Made by a program: the position numbers and the translations under genes. From an uncultured Geobacteraceae bacterium (GTDB lineage Bacteria; Desulfobacterota; Desulfuromonadia; Geobacterales; Pseudopelobacteraceae): a DNA stretch of 64,000 nt. The notes under the pieces are model-generated. The model made no database searches. It saw only the letters and a program-made list of their open reading frames with translations, and had not been told where the DNA came from. This document shows, piece after piece, positions 1 through 7,012 of the stretch; the stretch's first letter is position 1, and each line of letters begins with the position of its first letter. The DNA lies in NCBI GenBank assembly GCA_903852495.1, contig CAINRC010000027.1:1-64000 (forward strand), in the 5' to 3' direction.

Positions 1-1
1 A

Positions 2-106
2 TTTTGTAGACGGGCTTTAGACGATCTTTTTGATAAAATGGAGACACTGGGTGAGCTTGTTGACAACGGACCGGTGAAAGTACCATCAATAATAAACGAG
101 GACTGA
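2..106 (+). CDS. C-terminal tail of an unidentified protein, cut by the window edge
   Basis: An open frame runs in from the left edge and stops with TGA at 104-106, giving about 34 residues rich in acidic and hydrophobic positions. Most of it (18-96) is duplicated exactly at 3887-3965, where the upstream part of the frame is absent, so this is the copy still joined to its gene. A recombinase or other island-edge gene would fit the setting, but the visible residues contain no diagnostic motif, so the function is unknown. Confidence 0.4.
   Translation, partial: FCRRALDDLFDKMETLGELVDNGPVKVPSIINED
18..96 (+). repeat. 79-bp direct repeat, left copy
   Basis: These 79 bases are identical to 3887-3965, with the match breaking at both ends (base 17 against 3886, base 97 against 3966). 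The two copies bracket the ATPase and hipAB genes. The left copy sits inside the end of a reading frame and the right copy is a detached fragment. Confidence 0.95.
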
Positions 107-120
107 AGCGGTCACTACGG

Positions 121-133
121 TTCGAATCCCTAC
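121..133 (+). repeat. 13-bp att-like direct repeat, left copy
   Basis: TTCGAATCCCTAC recurs at 3668-3680. It resembles the T-arm 3' part of a tRNA gene, a common attachment core, but no tRNA structure surrounds either copy. Confidence 0.45.
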
Positions 134-302
134 AGTTCATTCTAACAAAAATTGATAATATCCCGCAACCTATTGAAACATCTAAGCAATTATTTTTAGG
201 GGTATTTTGGGGGGTACTGACTGCATTGCGCCCTTCTTGATACTTTCTTCAGCTGGAATCCTTTGTTTCCTCTTTTTTGGTCGTGTAAATTCCAAGAAAC
301 AC

Positions 303-331
303 TTGACTCACCGATATACCGGTTATAAAAT
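303..331 (+). promoter_or_regulatory. Promoter of the DUF4143 ATPase gene
   Basis: TTGACT at 303-308 is followed after 17 bp by TAAAAT at 326-331, a good sigma-70 arrangement about 35 bp before the ATG at 365. The spacer contains the left arm of a 10-bp inverted repeat. Confidence 0.5.
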
Positions 332-357
332 AAAGAAAAACATCAAGTATATCGGTG
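309..357 (+). promoter_or_regulatory. Inverted repeat bracketing the -10 region (candidate operator pair)
   Basis: CACCGATATA at 309-318 is the exact reverse complement of TATATCGGTG at 348-357. The two arms are separated by 29 bp that contain the -10 element, and the right arm lies in the leader just before the ATG. Such spacing suggests two operator half-sites rather than an RNA hairpin. The regulator is not identified. Confidence 0.45.
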
Positions 358-364
358 GTGCATC

Positions 365-1684
365 ATGCAGACGACCAAGCTCTACGAAATCCTCTCCTCC
401 TACAATCGCTATTGGACCACTGGTGACATCGATGCCGGCATAAAGCGAGACCTTCTCCCTAACTGCCTCGGGCAGCTTGACTCCAAAGAAGTTGTTGTCC
501 TCAAGGGGGTTCGCCGGTGCGGCAAGTCAACTCTTATGGCACAGGTTATTCGGGAGCTACTTGCCCGTAATGTCCAGCCAACCTCAATCTTGCGTGTCAA
601 CCTGGAGGAGCCGTTGTTCTCCTCGGAATACTCCGTGGAGCTGCTGGAGCAGATATATCGCACCTACCGGGATCGAGTGCAGCCGGAAGGGAAGTGCTGG
701 CTCTTCATGGATGAAGTCCAGAATGTAACGGGCTGGGAGAGCTGGGTGCGGGGACGCAGTGAAACGGAGGATATCAAGATATTCGTCACCGGCTCATCGT
801 CACAGATGCTCTCCCGCGAAATCGGCACCAAGCTGACCGGCAGGCATGTGTCATTTGAGGTCTACCCGCTTTCATTTCAAGAATTTTTGCGGTTCGGTAA
901 TCTGGAAGTCGGGACCGAGCTTGACTATACGACCCGGAAAGCGGTCGTCAGAAAATCGTTCAGCGATTACCTGAAGTACGGTGGGTTCCCGGAAGTGGTA
1001 CTGAGAGAATCAACCGATGACAAGGAACTCCTGCTAAAAAACTATTTCGAGGATCTGCTATACAGGGACATCGTCACCCGCTACGAGATCAGGGATGTGT
1101 CTAACCTGCGCAATCTGGCAGTATACTTACTGACCAACGTCGCCAAACTAACCAGCATCACCAAGCTGAAGAACAACTTCACCATCTCCCAGGACAAGAC
1201 CGAGAATTACGTCTCGGCCATCATGGAGAGCTATCTGCTGTTTCAGTTGCAGAGGTTCTCCTATTCGCTCAAGAGCACAATGCGAGCCGGGTTCAAGCCG
1301 TATGCCATCGACACAGGACTACGCAACCGAATCGCCTTCGCCTTTTCCGAAGATATGGGATGGCTGGTGGAAAACGTGGTCTTTTGTCACCTGAAGCGGC
1401 AACATGAAGAGGTCTACTATCACTCTGAAGGCAGCGATACCGACTTTGTGGTCAAGGAGGGGACAAAAATCACCAAGCGGATTCAAGTCTGGTATGAAGA
1501 TGTATCAGTGACCAGCATACCGGATCGGGAGCTGGCCTGTTTCCAAAAACCTCTGGAAGGCCATGAAGAGGCAGAATCGATACTGGTGACCAACGATTTT
1601 GAGGAGGTAATCGATACCGCTGGTGGCAGGGTTCTGTGTATTCCTGTGGCAAAGTTTCTGCTGGGACTTGGTTTCGGTCGATAA
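365..1684 (+). CDS. AAA ATPase with DUF4143 domain
   Basis: This 439-residue protein has a P-loop ATPase half and a C-terminal DUF4143 half. Walker A is GVRRCGKST at residues 48-56, Walker B is WLFMDEVQ near residue 115, and a sensor-type VTGSSS follows near 140. The C-terminal part carries the family pattern of a hydrophobic segment plus the acidic stretch DTDFVV, which resembles a nuclease-fold core. Proteins of this family are common in archaea and anaerobic bacteria, often on mobile islands, and their cellular role is not established. No strong ribosome binding site is visible, only GGTGG. The gene stands alone with its own promoter and a flanking inverted repeat. It lies between the two 79-bp repeats, so it was probably acquired together with hipAB. 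Confidence 0.85.
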   Translation: MQTTKLYEILSSYNRYWTTGDIDAGIKRDLLPNCLGQLDSKEVVVLKGVRRCGKSTLMAQVIRELLARNVQPTSILRVNLEEPLFSSEYSVELLEQIYRTYRDRVQPEGKCWLFMDEVQNVTGWESWVRGRSETEDIKIFVTGSSSQMLSREIGTKLTGRHVSFEVYPLSFQEFLRFGNLEVGTELDYTTRKAVVRKSFSDYLKYGGFPEVVLRESTDDKELLLKNYFEDLLYRDIVTRYEIRDVSNLRNLAVYLLTNVAKLTSITKLKNNFTISQDKTENYVSAIMESYLLFQLQRFSYSLKSTMRAGFKPYAIDTGLRNRIAFAFSEDMGWLVENVVFCHLKRQHEEVYYHSEGSDTDFVVKEGTKITKRIQVWYEDVSVTSIPDRELACFQKPLEGHEEAESILVTNDFEEVIDTAGGRVLCIPVAKFLLGLGFGR

Positions 1685-1819
1685 GATAAGCTTCTGACCA
1701 TCAGGAAATCACAGTATATCATCACTCAAGTTACTAGAATTGGGGGTATTTTATATTGACAGCACTTTGAGGTCGGTCTGAGCTCAAACTTGTATGCTAA
1801 ATGCCCATAATGAACCGTA

Positions 1820-1863
1820 ACAATAACGGCAATCTTTTATTGTAAGTGTTATTCCAATAACAC
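1820..1863 (+). promoter_or_regulatory. Candidate HipB operators upstream of hipA
   Basis: Two inverted repeats lie just before hipA. ACAATAA at 1820-1826 pairs with TTATTGT at 1837-1843 across 10 bp, and GTGTTATT at 1846-1853 pairs with AATAACAC at 1856-1863 across CC. The shared TTATT/AATAA half-site suggests repeated binding of a dimeric HTH protein, most simply the XRE protein encoded downstream. A weak TTTAAT (1865-1870) with TATGCT (1888-1893), spacer 17, could be the promoter they control. Confidence 0.5.
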
Positions 1864-1907
1864 ATTTAATTGCCTAAGCTCAGAAAATATGCTATCACAG
1901 CAACACT

Positions 1908-3194
1908 ATGGCAAAAAAACAAACCGCGACAATTCAGATTTTTATTGATGGCGAGTGGATTACTGCGGGGGAATTCGACCCTGTTGGATCCAGTCATGAG
2001 TCGGGTGGTTATTTTGAATATGATGGTGACTATGGCATCAATTATATACCTATTGAGACACCATCTTTACGTGTTGGGTTGAAATATCCCGTAAACTTCG
2101 GGCTATACCAAGAACATCGTTGGTTTGCCTTTCTTCTCGACATCCTCCCATCCGGTGCCGGCCGCAGGGTCTGGGCGAAACGCTTAGGGATAACGCAAGA
2201 TTACTCCTCTGACCTTCAAATGCTACTTAACGGTGCGGGAAATGCCCCTGGTAACATTCGTGTATTGGAAGCGGCAATACCTCCATTAAAAAGCCATCCG
2301 GGCTTTAAAAGGGAAGAAGTTGTTGCCAAGAACGCTGACTTTATCGAATATGCCGAAGCTCAAGGGGCAGTCGTGGCTGGCGCTACAGACGTTGCTGGCG
2401 ATGCTCCCAAATTTCTCCTTTCCCGCGCTAAAAACGGATCTTGGCACCCTGACGGAGCTCTCTTTGATGAATATATCCAGGATTGCTGGTTGATAAAATT
2501 TCCACGCGGAAAAAAGGAAGGTGACTACACTGTTTTACGCAATGAGGCTCCATATTATGAGGTGGCAAGACGTTTTGGTATAAGAACCGGCCGGCCGCTT
2601 GAATTTGAAAATGACTCTTTGTTTATACCGAGATTTGACCGAGTGGCCGGTGAACCACTTTTAAGACTCGGACTCGAAAGCCTCGCATCTGCTTCAGGAA
2701 TATCCGCCTACGGCGTCCTGACATATCACGAAGACCTTTGCAAAACTATTTCGGAATTTGCAACAGACTCCAAGGGCGAGATACGGGAATACCTACGCCG
2801 AGAAATTCTAAATTTGTCTTTGCGAAATACTGATAACCATTCGAGGAATACCGCGTTTATAAAATACCCAAATGGTAAAGTCGAGCTTTCGCCGCTGTAT
2901 GATTTTGCCCCAATGTTTTTGGATCCGGAAGGAATTGCCCGAGCATCGATCTGGGGGCCAAGTATTGAACCGCGAAAAGGACGTCCTGATTGGATCGCCG
3001 TAGGAGAGAATCTAGGAAATTTGCATAACGACGGACATGATTTGCTGGAATTCCTCCACTCATTTGCCGAACCGGTGGAAGAACTCCCCACTTTAATGGA
3101 TCAAGTCGGTGTCGAGAGAGAAGTCATCGCTGGAGTTGAAATACGCTGTAGAGAGATAGCCGCCGATTTACGGCTTGTTGGAGGTAGGTTATGA
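1908..3194 (+). CDS. hipA: HipA-family Ser/Thr kinase toxin
   Basis: The 428-residue protein has the HipA two-domain layout. The N-terminal region is a HipA_N-type domain. The C-terminal kinase-like domain carries the nucleotide-binding lysine context WLIKFP (Lys196), the catalytic loop NTDNHSRN with Asp309, and the metal-binding YDF motif near residue 332. These match the HKFP, D-x-H-x-KN and YDL signatures of HipA, which in E. coli phosphorylates glutamyl-tRNA synthetase and causes growth arrest. The target here is unknown and the sequence is divergent. No Shine-Dalgarno precedes the ATG, and a candidate -10 ends only 14 bp upstream, so the leader is very short or absent. Its stop overlaps the start of the HTH gene by 4 bp. 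Confidence 0.85.
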   Translation: MAKKQTATIQIFIDGEWITAGEFDPVGSSHESGGYFEYDGDYGINYIPIETPSLRVGLKYPVNFGLYQEHRWFAFLLDILPSGAGRRVWAKRLGITQDYSSDLQMLLNGAGNAPGNIRVLEAAIPPLKSHPGFKREEVVAKNADFIEYAEAQGAVVAGATDVAGDAPKFLLSRAKNGSWHPDGALFDEYIQDCWLIKFPRGKKEGDYTVLRNEAPYYEVARRFGIRTGRPLEFENDSLFIPRFDRVAGEPLLRLGLESLASASGISAYGVLTYHEDLCKTISEFATDSKGEIREYLRREILNLSLRNTDNHSRNTAFIKYPNGKVELSPLYDFAPMFLDPEGIARASIWGPSIEPRKGRPDWIAVGENLGNLHNDGHDLLEFLHSFAEPVEELPTLMDQVGVEREVIAGVEIRCREIAADLRLVGGRL

Positions 3195-3511
3195 TAATCA
3201 GAGCGAAATCAACAAATGGAAAAGAGAAAAACCAAATTATCAGGGAAAAAAAAGAACTCCTCTTCGAGAAGCTGGCTTCAGGCGATATATCACTGGGTGA
3301 TGCCACTAAGAGCATGCGCAGAATCGTTGGACTAACCCAAAAGGACTACGCGGAGAAGGTTTTGAAGATCTACCCCAGAGTGCTAATGGACATTGAGAAT
3401 GATCGCGGCAACCCAACGCTGGAGACATTACAGAAAATTGCTAAGCCATTTGGTCTCAAGGTGGGTTTTGTGCGGACTAAAAAAGAAGAAGAAAAACAAA
3501 AAAAAACATGA
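3191..3511 (+). CDS. hipB: XRE-family HTH antitoxin (HipB-like)
   Basis: This 106-residue basic protein has a central XRE helix-turn-helix (about residues 45-95) with the pattern MRRIVGLTQKDYAEKVLK followed by a recognition helix. It overlaps the end of hipA by 4 bp (ATGA-type coupling), so toxin and antitoxin are co-translated. The order hipA-hipB is the reverse of the E. coli hipB-hipA order. An N-terminal extension of about 40 residues precedes the HTH, and the C-terminus is a Lys/Glu-rich tail. By analogy it should neutralise HipA and repress the operon through the inverted repeats at 1820-1863. Confidence 0.75.
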   Translation: MIIRAKSTNGKEKNQIIREKKELLFEKLASGDISLGDATKSMRRIVGLTQKDYAEKVLKIYPRVLMDIENDRGNPTLETLQKIAKPFGLKVGFVRTKKEEEKQKKT

Positions 3512-3667
3512 TGTAAAAGTAGCCGGACCTTTCACCAAACTTTCACAAAACTAACAACTTTTACCGTCTTTTGCTGGACTTTAATGGACTTTGCTCAGCG
3601 AAGCAGGTGCTTGAAGTTGTTAGATATTAGTGGTTTACGGCAAACAAGCAGGGACTACCAAACTGCA

Positions 3668-3680
3668 TTCGAATCCCTAC
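3668..3680 (+). repeat. 13-bp att-like direct repeat, right copy
   Basis: TTCGAATCCCTAC is identical to 121-133 and lies just inside the larger 79-bp repeat pair. Confidence 0.45.
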
Positions 3681-3698
3681 CTCCCATTAAAAACAATA

Positions 3699-3728
3699 GG
3701 TTACAGCTTAACGGCTGTAACCTTTTTT
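3699..3728 (+). terminator. Intrinsic terminator
   Basis: GGTTACAGC (3699-3707) pairs perfectly with GCTGTAACC (3714-3722) around a 6-base loop and is followed directly by six T residues. It would end plus-strand transcription coming from hipAB. Confidence 0.8.
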
Positions 3729-3886
3729 GTTCTCAATTAATTCAAGTAACCTCTCAGGTAACCTCTATCATTTTTTTTGATCAAAAATATATATTATCCC
3801 CAAAAACATCATCGCTTTCTGATACGTATTTACGACCACGTTTTTTCCCGGAAACTGGCACTGCAACCGGCTTAACTGGTAACGGA

Positions 3887-3965
3887 TAGACGATCTTTTT
3901 GATAAAATGGAGACACTGGGTGAGCTTGTTGACAACGGACCGGTGAAAGTACCATCAATAATAAA
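3887..3965 (+). repeat. 79-bp direct repeat, right copy
   Basis: This is identical to 18-96. Here the reading frame found in the left copy is cut off upstream by a stop codon at 3880 and runs on downstream to a TGA at 4060, so this is a fragment. Confidence 0.95.
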
Positions 3966-4107
3966 TCGTCAGATGGTATGCTTTCTGATCCGGCTTATAT
4001 CTCAACTAGAGAGGAGATTGGGTTCAGAAACACTGGCGTGTGGTTGTCTTTTTGTTAGTTGATGATATTGTTTGTAATGAGCGTAATAAATTAGGAGAAG
4101 CCTGAAC

Positions 4108-4266
4108 GTGAGAAACCCCTTTTTCATAACGACACTTTTGATATTAGCCTCTCATATAGTTGCAGCGGCTGAAACTGACTATCTCATACAAGGTGCAAAC
4201 TATCTTGCAGGCGGTAATTACAGTAAAAAGCTATACCTCAAGGTACTAAGTACGACAATGTCGTAG
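4108..4266 (+). pseudogene. Truncated secreted (TPR-like?) protein remnant
   Basis: A GTG start at 4108, preceded by AGGAG with 10-nt spacing, opens a 52-residue frame ending with TAG at 4264-4266. Residues 1-20 form a good signal peptide ending VAAAE. The next residues (YLIQGANYLAGGNYSKKL) look like the first helix pair of a tetratricopeptide-type repeat, and then the frame ends. The ribosome binding site and signal peptide suggest a real gene whose body was lost near 4250. It could also be a small intact secreted peptide. Confidence 0.4.
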
Positions 4267-4515
4267 TCTTCCCTAAAGTGTATTTACCCTTGTTTCAGGA
4301 CTGGATTTTTGCCTTATTACTTTCCTCATGGCTATGAGGGCAAAGGGCTTATCCATAGCGGGGGCTACCACGTCCCTTTGATTTCTTCCCCCCCTTCCAG
4401 AGGGCAGGACTCTAGCGTCTTCCGAGCCTTGTCCCTCATGGCTTATACATCGAGCTGACCGCTCAATAACAAGTTGGTTGGAGCAAGAGAAACCACAATG
4501 AAAAGGAGAAACACA

Positions 4516-5421
4516 ATGAAATGCTCTTTTAAGGAAGTAGCAAGCGTATTGTTGGTGGTTGCCGTACTTGTTGTCTGGTCGTGGTCCGGTGCTTCGAAGG
4601 TCTGGGCTCAGGAGAAGGGCACCGGTTTGGTACATCAGATCCAGGGAAGCTGGATTCTCGTCTCAATCTACAAAGAGCAGGACGACAAGAAGACCGAGCA
4701 TTTAGGTTCCAATCCGAGAGGCTCCATAATTTTTACTCCTGATGGCCGCTACTCGGCCATCCTGATGCGGGCAAGTCTCCCGAAATTTGCTTCCAACAAT
4801 CGCATGAAAGGGACTGTCGAGGAGAACCAGGCCGTTGTCCAGGGGTCTTTCGCCATGTTCGGCACGTACACGGTGGCGAGAGATAAGGAACAGACGGTGA
4901 ATCTGCACGTAGAGGGGAGTACGTTCCCGGACTGGGATGGCCAGGATCAGATACGGATCATGACCGTCAATGGCGACGAGTTGAAGATCGTAAGCCCCTT
5001 CTCGCCCACTGGTGGATCGATCCACATGATCTTGAAACGGGCAAAGAAAAATGACGACCTGATTATCGTCCGCCAAACAGCAAAGACGCCTGAGGCAGTC
5101 GTTGAGTCTATCAAGGCTTATGCTGAAGAAAAGAAGTGGGTGTACCTGGGCGCAAACAAAGTCAAGCCGACCCAAGGAGAGGTGACTTTCATCAAAATCT
5201 GTGTCCCTTCAGTGGGTAAACTTCTCTGGCCCCTTGGTTTAAAGCTCAGCGCCATGCTCCCATGCGGCAATTTAGGTGTCTATCAAAAAGACGGCACCAC
5301 CGAAATTTCAATGCTGCACCCTCGGTACATGCAGCTCATCTACCCGAATCCGGAAGTCGAGAAAGCAAGCGCGCTTGCTGCACCACTTTTCACCGACTTA
5401 CTCGACACTGTTACCAAATAG
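4516..5421 (+). CDS. Secreted lipocalin-like_5 / DUF302 fusion protein
   Basis: The 301-residue protein starts at the ATG at 4516, preceded by AAGGAG with 7-nt spacing. Upstream in-frame ATGs at 4474 and 4498 lack this site. Residues 1-32 are a signal peptide ending VWAQ. Residues about 38-180 match the lipocalin-like domain 5 pattern (GSWILVS, NPRGSIIFTPDGRYS, FGTYTV). Residues about 195-295 match DUF302 (an AEEKKWVYLG start, central MLPCGNLGVY, then a hydrophobic C-terminus). Both domains are of unknown function, and their union in one exported protein is unusual. The gene is isolated, with no partner on the same strand. Confidence 0.65.
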   Translation: MKCSFKEVASVLLVVAVLVVWSWSGASKVWAQEKGTGLVHQIQGSWILVSIYKEQDDKKTEHLGSNPRGSIIFTPDGRYSAILMRASLPKFASNNRMKGTVEENQAVVQGSFAMFGTYTVARDKEQTVNLHVEGSTFPDWDGQDQIRIMTVNGDELKIVSPFSPTGGSIHMILKRAKKNDDLIIVRQTAKTPEAVVESIKAYAEEKKWVYLGANKVKPTQGEVTFIKICVPSVGKLLWPLGLKLSAMLPCGNLGVYQKDGTTEISMLHPRYMQLIYPNPEVEKASALAAPLFTDLLDTVTK

Positions 5422-5491
5422 TGGCGACCCCGGAGACATAAGAGGACTGTGTATTATTGAACCTGATACAAAGAAACCAGTGATGAAGTGT

Positions 5492-6163
5492 TTACGCAAT
5501 GGTGTGCCTGATATCCTTACCCTTGACCATAAAGATAACCATTTCGGCGACGTTGGTGGCGTGGTCGGCGACACGCTCCAGAGATTTGGAGATGTAGTTC
5601 AGTTTCATGGCCCGGGAGATCGTGGTCGGGTCTTCGATCATAAAGGTCAGCAGCTCCCGTTGTATCTGGATGTTCAGGTCATCAACAAAACTGTCGTCCT
5701 TGCAGACCTTCACCGCCAGATCGGCATCGCCGCGCACAAAAGCGTCCAGCGCTTCCTTGACCATGATCTCGGCCCAGTTGGCCATGCGGGGAATGTCGAT
5801 GTAAGGCTTCAACGGCGGCTCTTCGTTTAACTCACGGGTGCGCTTGGCAATATTGGCACACTGGTCCCCTATCCGCTCCAGATCGGTAACAATCTTGAGC
5901 GCGATGGTGATGAAGCGGAGGTCGCGGGCGGCCGGCTGGCGCAGCGCCAACAGTTCCAGACAACGCTCGTCGATTGCTACCTCGGCGGCATTAATCTCGT
6001 GATCAAGAGCGATGGTACGCTCGGCCAGGGGTGTATCGCGGTCCACCAGAGACTTGACCGAGTTGGCAATCATCAACTCAACCTTCCCTCCCATGATCAG
6101 AATGCTCTGCCGTAAGTCATTCAACTCGACGTCGAATGCGGTGCTGATATGTTCTCGTTCCAT
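5492..6163 (-). CDS. phoU: Phosphate transport regulator PhoU
   Basis: The 223-residue protein consists of two PhoU three-helix repeats (about residues 15-105 and 120-210). It carries the family's acidic metal-binding patterns: ALDHEINAAE and ERIGDQCANI in the first repeat, KSLERVADHATNVAE in the second. PhoU links the PstSCAB transporter to the PhoR kinase and keeps the Pho regulon off when phosphate is plentiful. It also lowers polyphosphate accumulation in several bacteria. AGGAGA precedes the ATG. It is the last gene of the pst operon, 50 bp after pstB. Confidence 0.97.
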   Translation of the reverse strand: MEREHISTAFDVELNDLRQSILIMGGKVELMIANSVKSLVDRDTPLAERTIALDHEINAAEVAIDERCLELLALRQPAARDLRFITIALKIVTDLERIGDQCANIAKRTRELNEEPPLKPYIDIPRMANWAEIMVKEALDAFVRGDADLAVKVCKDDSFVDDLNIQIQRELLTFMIEDPTTISRAMKLNYISKSLERVADHATNVAEMVIFMVKGKDIRHTIA

Positions 6164-6213
6164 TATCTCTCCTGTTTTTGAAAAAACTGATATTTTATGA
6201 GCCCGATGACGAA

Positions 6214-6996
6214 CTAACCGAATCTCCCGGTAATGTAATCTTCTGTCTGCTTCTTATCCGGATTGGTAAAAATCTTCCGGGTACCGCCAACTTCAATCAA
6301 CTCTCCCAGATAAAAGAACGCGGTCACATCGGAAACCCGGGCGGCCTGCTGCATATTGTGGGTGACGATGACGATAGTGTACTTGCTTTTGAGCTCTTCA
6401 ATCAACTCCTCAATCTTGAGGGTCGATATGGGGTCAAGTGCCGAGCAGGGCTCATCCATGAGGATAATCTCCGGATTGACGGCGATGGCGCGGGCGATAC
6501 AGATACGCTGAGCCTGGCCGCCGGAAAGTCCGAGGGCGGAATCATTGAGCCGGTCCTTGACTTCGTTCCAGATGGCGGCGCTTTTCAGGCTGCGCTCGAC
6601 CGCTTCGTCCAGCGTTGCCTTGTCATTTACCCCGGCGATTCTCAAACCATACACAATATTCTCGTAAATCGACTTCGGAAACGGGTTCGACTGCTGGAAC
6701 ACCATACCGATGCGCCGACGCAGCGAAATGACATCGGTGGAGAGGTCGTAAATGTTTTCGCCGTTAAAGCGGATACTGCCGTCCACCCGGGCACTTTCCA
6801 CCAGGTCATTCATCCGGTTGAAGCAGCGCAGCAAAGTGGATTTGCCGCATCCCGACGGTCCGATAAAGGCGGTCACCTGATGGCGGATCATATCAAGGTT
6901 GACCCCCTTCAGGGCATGAGCTGCGCCATAGTGAAGGTCGAGATCGGTGACGGAAAGAATGGGGGTACTGCCGGTTTGTTCAAGAGATTGTGCCAT
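6214..6996 (-). CDS. pstB: Phosphate ABC transporter ATP-binding protein PstB
   Basis: This 260-residue ATPase has Walker [10 protein letters not shown], the signature LSGGQAQR, Walker [12 protein letters not shown] and the switch histidine in [10 protein letters not shown]. It also has the PstB-specific FNRMNDL after Walker A and FQQSNPFP at the Q-loop. It energises inward phosphate transport by the PstC/PstA pore. AAGGA lies before the ATG. The gene follows pstA by 16 bp and precedes phoU. Confidence 0.98.
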   Translation of the reverse strand: MAQSLEQTGSTPILSVTDLDLHYGAAHALKGVNLDMIRHQVTAFIGPSGCGKSTLLRCFNRMNDLVESARVDGSIRFNGENIYDLSTDVISLRRRIGMVFQQSNPFPKSIYENIVYGLRIAGVNDKATLDEAVERSLKSAAIWNEVKDRLNDSALGLSGGQAQRICIARAIAVNPEIILMDEPCSALDPISTLKIEELIEELKSKYTIVIVTHNMQQAARVSDVTAFFYLGELIEVGGTRKIFTNPDKKQTEDYITGRFG

Positions 6997-7012
6997 GGTG
7001 GTTCCTTATCAA

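Larger units (their letters stand above)
3512..3886. other. Non-coding stretch after hipAB
   Basis: No credible gene lies in this AT-rich stretch. It contains repeated GGACTTT motifs at 3573-3594 that look like recombinase arm sites, the right 13-bp att-like repeat at 3668-3680 and an intrinsic terminator at 3699-3728. It ends at the right copy of the 79-bp repeat. Confidence 0.5.

Noticed and set aside
100-140. tRNA gene at the left edge suggested by GGTTCGAATCC
   Set aside because: No acceptor, D-arm or anticodon arm can be folded around it. Only a T-arm-like core is present.
1756-1798. TTGACA followed by TATGCT as promoter for hipA
   Set aside because: The spacer is 31 bp, too long for sigma-70. 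The sites nearer hipA were preferred.
4273-4635. 120-residue minus-strand frame over the remnant region
   Set aside because: It runs into the well-supported lipocalin-like gene on the other strand and has no recognisable domain.
5276-6200. Plus-strand open frames opposite phoU
   Set aside because: They are antisense shadows of phoU with no ribosome binding sites or family features.
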